Origin: Fibrobacter sp.
Lineage (GTDB): Bacteria; Fibrobacterota; Fibrobacteria; Fibrobacterales; Fibrobacteraceae
NCBI GenBank assembly: GCA_016295375.1
Contig: JAEDLI010000055.1
Location: 1 to 15,242 of the forward strand
Reading direction: 5' to 3'
Length of the DNA: 15,242 bases
Below the pieces are notes generated by a model that worked only from the letters and a program-made list of their open reading frames with translations, did no database searches and was not told the origin of the DNA. This document shows, piece after piece, positions 11,606 through 15,242 of this stretch. How positions within the stretch are numbered: the stretch's first letter is position 1; the number at the start of each line of letters is the position of its first letter. Both the position numbers and the translations under genes were made by a program.

Positions 11606-13936
11606 TTATCTAATTCCCTTGAACGCAGGCATACCCGGGTAAAGCTTGCGCAGTTCCTCGATCTTGGCCTCGGAAATGGCGTGTCCTTCGCTACGTCCGC
11701 AGCGGGGGCAGCAGTCTCCGATAACACCCACGAATCCGCAAACCGGGTCGCGGTCCACCGGGTGGTTGATACTTCCGTAACCGATGCCGGATTTTGCCAT
11801 GTGGTGCACGATCTTCTCAAAGGCATCCAGGTTCTGGCTCGGGTCGCCGTCCAGTTCCACGTAGCTGATGTGGCCAGCGTTGGTGAGAGCGTGGTACGGG
11901 GCTTCGAGAGAAATCTTCTTGAAGGCCGAAATCTTGTAGTACACCGGCACATGGAAAGAGTTGGTGTAGTAGTCGCGGTCGGTAACACCCGGGATAATGC
12001 CGAACTTCTTCTTGTCCATGCGCACGAAACGACCGGAAAGGCCTTCGGCAGGTGTTGCCAGCAAGCTGAAGTTCAGGCCAAGGCGCTTGGATTCCTTGTC
12101 GCAGAATTCACGCATGTGGCCGATAATCTTGAGGCCCAGTTCCTGGGAGGCCTCGGATTCGCCGTGGTGCTTGCCGGTAAGGGCCACCAGGGTTTCGGCA
12201 AGGCCGATGAAACCGATGGAAAGGGTGCCGTGCTTGATGACCTCGCCCACGGTGTCTTCCCAGCCCAGCTTTTCGGAATCGATCCACACGCCCTGTCCCA
12301 TGAGGAAGGGGAAGTTCTTGACCTTGCGGCGGCTCTGCACAGCAAAGCGTTCCATAAGCTGGTCGCTCACCAGTTGCAGCATGCGGTCCAGTTCCTTGAA
12401 GAACAGGTCCACGGACTTCATCTTGATGGCGATGCGGGGCAGGTTGATAGAGGTGAAGCTCAGGTTACCACGGCCGAAGCTGATTTCGCGGGTCGAGTCG
12501 TAGTTGTTGCCGATCACGCGGGTACGGCAACCCATGTAAGAGATTTCCGTTTCGGGGTGGCCCGGCTTGTAGTACTGCAGGTTGTACGGGGCATCCTGGA
12601 AGCTGAAGTTGGGGAACAGGCGCTTCGCGCTCACCTTGCAGGCCAGCTTGAACAGGTCGTAGTTGGGGTCGCCAGGATTCAGGCTGATGCCTTCCTTGAC
12701 GCGGAAAATCTGGATGGGGAAAATGGCCGTCTCGCCGCCGCCCAGGCCCTCGTCGGTGGTGAGCAGCAGGTTTCGCATGACCATGCGGGCTTCGGGTTCG
12801 GTGCACATGCCGTAGTTAATGCTAGAGAACGGCGTCTGGGCGCCGGCGCGGCTGTGCATGGAGTTCAGGTTGTGCACGAAGGCTTCCATGGCCTGGAAAG
12901 TGGTCTTGTCCGTTTCTTCGTAGGCCTGCTTCTCGGCGAACTTCTGGGCCTTCATCACGATTTCGGTGTCATAGACCTTGGAAAGTTCGCGGGCTTCGGC
13001 TTCCACGAATTTTTCGTTGGGCACGAGGGTCGCCACCATGCCCATCTCGGCCATTTCGGAGTGGAGCTTCTTGACCACCGGAAGGATTTCCTCTTCTTCC
13101 TTGCTGGTAAAGAGAATCAGGGCCTTCACCAGGTTGGAGAGGTAGGCCTTGCGGTAAGTGATGCGCACGCCGTCGGCCATGGCATAGTCGAAGTTAGGAA
13201 TGGACTGGCCGCCGTGCTGGTCATTCTGGTTACTTTGTATAGCAATGGCGGCAAGAGCCGCGTAACTGCGGATATCCTTGGGTTCGCGCAGGTGGCCGTG
13301 ACCGGTGTTGAAACCGCCCTTGAACAGTTTCTTCAGGTCGATCTGGCAGCAGGTCATGGTGAGGGAGTAGAAGTCCAAATCGTGGATGTGGATATCGCCC
13401 TCGGAGTGTGCGCGGCTGTGCTCGGGCTTGAGCATCATCATGGTGTAGAAATGCTTGGCCGATTCGGAGCCGTACTTGAGCATGGTGCCCATGGCGGTGT
13501 CGCCGTCGATGTTCGCGTTTTCGCGCTTGAGGTCGGATTCCTTGGCGGAACTGAAAGTAATGTCGCGGAGCGTGTGCATGAGGCGGGTGTTCACTTCGCG
13601 GATGCGGGTACGCTCGGCACGGTACAGGATGTAGCTCTTGGCGGTATCGGCAAAACCGCCCTCGGTCAGGGCCTTTTCAACGGCGTCCTGGATTTCCTCG
13701 ATTTCGGGCTTAGACTTGCCTTCTGCTTCCAAGAGGCCAACGGCGCTTGCCGCCACCTGGAGGGCCGTGCTAGAAAGCACGTCGTCGTTTCCCAACAAAT
13801 TCAACTGGTCCTGGGAGGCCTTGATCTGTTCGTCCAATTCACCAGAGGCGCGGAAAGCCTTCTCGATAGCGGCAGAAATCTTCTCGATGTTAAACGGCAT
13901 CTCGCGGCCGTCGCGCTTTTTCACTGTAACAATCAT
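11606..13936 (-). CDS. nrdD: NrdD, anaerobic ribonucleoside-triphosphate reductase large subunit lacking the glycyl-radical segment
   Basis: The protein has 776 residues. Residues 1-95 form an ATP-cone allosteric domain (MIVTVKKRDGREMPFNIEKI). The catalytic barrel contains HIHDLDFYSLT, GGQSIPNFDYAMADG, SRAGAQTPFSSINYG (about 360-375), a conserved YMGCRTRV (about 466-472) and GRGNLSFTSINLPR. Near the end C733, C742, C743 and C746 (CGFVGVIGDCCPRCG) form the metal-binding cluster that in other NrdD proteins directly precedes the radical glycine. Here the chain ends about 30 residues later at AFKGIR without RVxGY; the radical domain is encoded separately downstream. The enzyme reduces ribonucleoside triphosphates to dNTPs without oxygen, activated by NrdG. 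The ATG at 13936 is preceded by a modest AAAGG. Upstream NrdR-type boxes suggest dNTP-responsive repression. Confidence 0.93.
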   Translation of the reverse strand: MIVTVKKRDGREMPFNIEKISAAIEKAFRASGELDEQIKASQDQLNLLGNDDVLSSTALQVAASAVGLLEAEGKSKPEIEEIQDAVEKALTEGGFADTAKSYILYRAERTRIREVNTRLMHTLRDITFSSAKESDLKRENANIDGDTAMGTMLKYGSESAKHFYTMMMLKPEHSRAHSEGDIHIHDLDFYSLTMTCCQIDLKKLFKGGFNTGHGHLREPKDIRSYAALAAIAIQSNQNDQHGGQSIPNFDYAMADGVRITYRKAYLSNLVKALILFTSKEEEEILPVVKKLHSEMAEMGMVATLVPNEKFVEAEARELSKVYDTEIVMKAQKFAEKQAYEETDKTTFQAMEAFVHNLNSMHSRAGAQTPFSSINYGMCTEPEARMVMRNLLLTTDEGLGGGETAIFPIQIFRVKEGISLNPGDPNYDLFKLACKVSAKRLFPNFSFQDAPYNLQYYKPGHPETEISYMGCRTRVIGNNYDSTREISFGRGNLSFTSINLPRIAIKMKSVDLFFKELDRMLQLVSDQLMERFAVQSRRKVKNFPFLMGQGVWIDSEKLGWEDTVGEVIKHGTLSIGFIGLAETLVALTGKHHGESEASQELGLKIIGHMREFCDKESKRLGLNFSLLATPAEGLSGRFVRMDKKKFGIIPGVTDRDYYTNSFHVPVYYKISAFKKISLEAPYHALTNAGHISYVELDGDPSQNLDAFEKIVHHMAKSGIGYGSINHPVDRDPVCGFVGVIGDCCPRCGRSEGHAISEAKIEELRKLYPGMPAFKGIR

Positions 13937-13975
13937 TACTTTTACCTTTTTTCATCAAAATGGGTCAGCGGTCAA

Positions 13976-14037
13976 ATAATAACAAAAAACACCATATCTT
14001 GTGCTTTTCAATTCAAGACCACCACAACATGTGGTGA
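13976..14037 (-). promoter_or_regulatory. nrdD promoter region with two NrdR-box-like palindromes
   Basis: ACACCATATCTTGTGC (13989-14004) matches the published NrdR box ACACWATATATWGTGT at 13 of 16 positions. CCACAACATGTGGTGA (14022-14037) matches at 11 and is itself a strong palindrome (CACCACA-ACA-TGTGGTG). Centres are 33 bp apart, about three helical turns, as expected for the tandem boxes bound by NrdR. A TATTAT at 13976-13981 (minus strand) is a possible -10; the nearer box would cover its -35. The nrdR gene itself is not in the window. Confidence 0.6.
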
Positions 14038-14162
14038 TTTTGAGGTCGGACCACCACCAGAGGTCGGGGGAATTTTCGTCCAACTCCTTAATACACAAAT
14101 ATTTAAGGAAAACAGAAAAAAGTAAGATTGCGGGAAGGTGCCGGAAAGAAAAACTCTAAGCA

Positions 14163-15059
14163 CTACCCATCTTCTTCGATGTTCATTAGCCTCATGGCCG
14201 CTTTCCAGGTCTCCCGGTTTTCATAATCGGCCCGAGCACCTCCACCATAGCGGGCATGGGCGAATTCTTCTGCTAGAGTTTCCCAGCCTTCCAACCGGCC
14301 CTCTTTTACCAAGGTGTCAAGGCTCACTGGCGCAGCGTTCCCTTCCGCAAGCTCTGGGAACTTGGCTACCACATACCCCTTGCAAACACTTTCCAACTCC
14401 AAAAGCCATTCGCGACTGTCTGCCGTATTCACCCGCTGCTTTAAAACAATCATCCGTTCACGCAAAGCGTCAGCAGCAGCGTTCCTTGTGGCAACAGCCG
14501 CCCGTACAGACGCCCTGCGTCTTGCACGCCAAACTCCCGCACACAAAACACACATGGCCACCACGATTCCTACCACAACTGGCAACGGATTGAACGATTC
14601 GTTCACCCGCACAGGCACACTTTCACTGCGCAAATCCAGTGGTTGTCCCATTTGCGTCGGAATTTCAAACTTAAGCGTAGGAATATGCAGGTTGCCGGTA
14701 TCCTGGGCAACCATTTTATAGGTAAACGTAACGGACGCAACCTCTGACCCGTCCTTAACGGACCGTGCAGATTCCTGAGATACCCCAACCTGCGTGAGGC
14801 CCTTCGCATTTGCCGAACCTGTCGGAATAACCAACAGGGCACTCCCCTGCACATTCCAGCTAACCGTTACCGGGAAATCAAAAGTGTCACCTACAGTAAC
14901 AGCGGGTATACCCCCCTCTGGACCGGAAACTATCGATATTCCCAACTGCTCTGGAGATGGCATTTCCATTTCAGTTATCGAGGCTACACTATCACTTGCC
15001 GAAGTGTCCAATTCTGCAATTGTAGAACTGCCGGCATTATTCAAAGAATCAGTTTCCAT
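14163..15059 (-). CDS. Single-span membrane protein with BatD-like layout
   Basis: The protein has 298 residues. After about 35 Ser/Thr/Glu-rich residues comes a beta-rich domain (about 38-155; GDTFDFPVTVSWNVQG, VTFTYKMVAQDTGNLHIPTLKFEI), then one transmembrane helix (about 158-176, PLPVVVGIVVAMCVLCAGV), an Arg-rich stop-transfer stretch (WRARRRASVR) and a helical cytoplasmic tail containing a LLELESVCKGYV segment. BatD proteins of the Bat/aerotolerance operons share this order of Ig-like repeats, one helix and a cytoplasmic tail. That is an architectural resemblance, not a confirmed match. BatD normally has a signal peptide; none is visible, and a TAG nine codons upstream leaves no alternative standard start. 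Neighbouring Bat genes would lie to the right, outside the window. Confidence 0.6.
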   Translation of the reverse strand: METDSLNNAGSSTIAELDTSASDSVASITEMEMPSPEQLGISIVSGPEGGIPAVTVGDTFDFPVTVSWNVQGSALLVIPTGSANAKGLTQVGVSQESARSVKDGSEVASVTFTYKMVAQDTGNLHIPTLKFEIPTQMGQPLDLRSESVPVRVNESFNPLPVVVGIVVAMCVLCAGVWRARRRASVRAAVATRNAAADALRERMIVLKQRVNTADSREWLLELESVCKGYVVAKFPELAEGNAAPVSLDTLVKEGRLEGWETLAEEFAHARYGGGARADYENRETWKAAMRLMNIEEDG

Positions 15060-15067
15060 ATATTCAG

Positions 15068-15073
15068 AATATA
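15068..15073 (-). promoter_or_regulatory. Candidate -10 box almost touching the start codon
   Basis: On the minus strand TATATT (in AATTTGTATATTC) lies 8 nt before ATG 15059, so transcription would start within 1-3 nt of the ATG. That implies a leaderless message, or that this motif is not the real promoter. The same TTTGTATATT string precedes the rhomboid gene. Confidence 0.35.
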
Positions 15074-15110
15074 CAAATTTCGCCTACAAAGCAATCAAAA
15101 AGTAACCCAC

Positions 15111-15201
15111 GGGCATAGCCCTAGGATACTAGCAACGCGTCGCACGCGTTGACGGTTCTGACACTGGCGTTCGGTCCTTACTGGCATGCCCGCAAGCGGG
15201 C
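15111..15201. repeat. Three perfect hairpins upstream of the BatD-like gene
   Basis: GGGC-ATA-GCCC (15111-15121), CAACGCGT-CGC-ACGCGTTG (15133-15151, 8-bp stem) and GCCCGC-AA-GCGGGC (15188-15201). None has a T run on either strand. They resemble the small GC hairpins at 5699-5709, 5810-5824 and 11494-11533, so short perfect palindromes with 2-4 nt loops appear to be a general intergenic feature of this genome. Confidence 0.6.
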
Positions 15202-15242
15202 TACATCTTCCCGGACATGGTCAGCTGGTCGCCGAACTTGTT
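15201..15242 (-). CDS. Possible C-terminal tail of a gene entering from the right
   Basis: Reading the minus strand from the window edge gives 13 codons (NKFGDQLTMSGKM) and TAG at 15201-15203. The composition is protein-like and the strand agrees with its neighbours, but a second frame is also open here for 20 codons. The stop would lie inside the last hairpin arm. Too short to identify. Confidence 0.3.
   Translation of the reverse strand, partial: NKFGDQLTMSGKM

Noticed and set aside
11681..14125. An 814-codon open frame on the plus strand, antisense to nrdD
   Set aside because: It lies almost exactly opposite nrdD, translates to a Val/His/Leu/Gly-rich chain with no domain, and has no ribosome binding site. 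It is a product of codon bias on the opposite strand.

Overview
The window looks like chromosomal DNA of an anaerobic bacterium, most likely a Fibrobacter relative (Fibrobacterota). Three things suggest this: a very large secreted surface protein with D-x-DGDG motifs and a FlgD-like C-terminal segment, a lipoprotein with a tail loosely resembling the Fibrobacter succinogenes paralogous domain, and an oxygen-sensitive class III ribonucleotide reductase. The assignment rests on style and gene content, not on a marker gene.

Layout. 1-2712 (minus): N-terminal 904 residues of a secreted surface protein that runs off the left edge. 2879-4015 (minus): hemW. 4067-4158: inverted arrays of degenerate heptamers. 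4174-5437 (plus): a 59-residue membrane protein and a four-helix membrane class III nucleotide cyclase, 4 bp apart. 5426-5582: tRNA-Gly(GCC) with a perfect-consensus promoter and its own terminator. 5583-5954: a gene-free, palindrome-packed stretch that repeats the tRNA 3' end in both orientations. 5955-7743 (plus): a hipBA-type toxin-antitoxin operon with a clear promoter and a candidate operator. 7800-9001 (minus): an AT-rich pair encoding a lipoprotein and a small Cys-rich exported protein. 9002-9706: about 700 bp without genes, holding REP-like repeats and a long nested stem (9174-9286) that may be a structured RNA. 9707-10690 (plus): rhomboid protease. 10757-13936 (minus): the anaerobic ribonucleotide reductase locus. 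14163-15059 (minus): a single-span membrane protein with BatD-like layout. 15201-15242 (minus): probable tail of one more gene.

The reductase locus deserves most attention. The 776-residue NrdD has the ATP-cone, catalytic core and Cys cluster, but stops before the glycyl-radical segment. That segment (RRITGYL) lies in a separate reading frame of about 48 codons, 130 bp downstream, behind its own AGGAGG. As given, the ATG served by that ribosome binding site is one base out of frame with the radical domain. The nrdG that follows has no ATG/GTG/TTG early enough to include its conserved N-terminus; an ACG fits. Two NrdR-box-like palindromes 33 bp apart lie upstream of nrdD.

Functionally the window mixes housekeeping genes (hemW, tRNA-Gly, nrdDG), envelope and signalling genes (surface protein, cyclase, rhomboid, BatD-like protein) and an accessory block from the tRNA to about 9700 (att-like duplication, palindromes, hipBA, AT-rich lipoprotein pair, repeats), as is common for material gathered behind a tRNA gene. 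No CRISPR array, insertion-sequence transposase or rRNA was seen.
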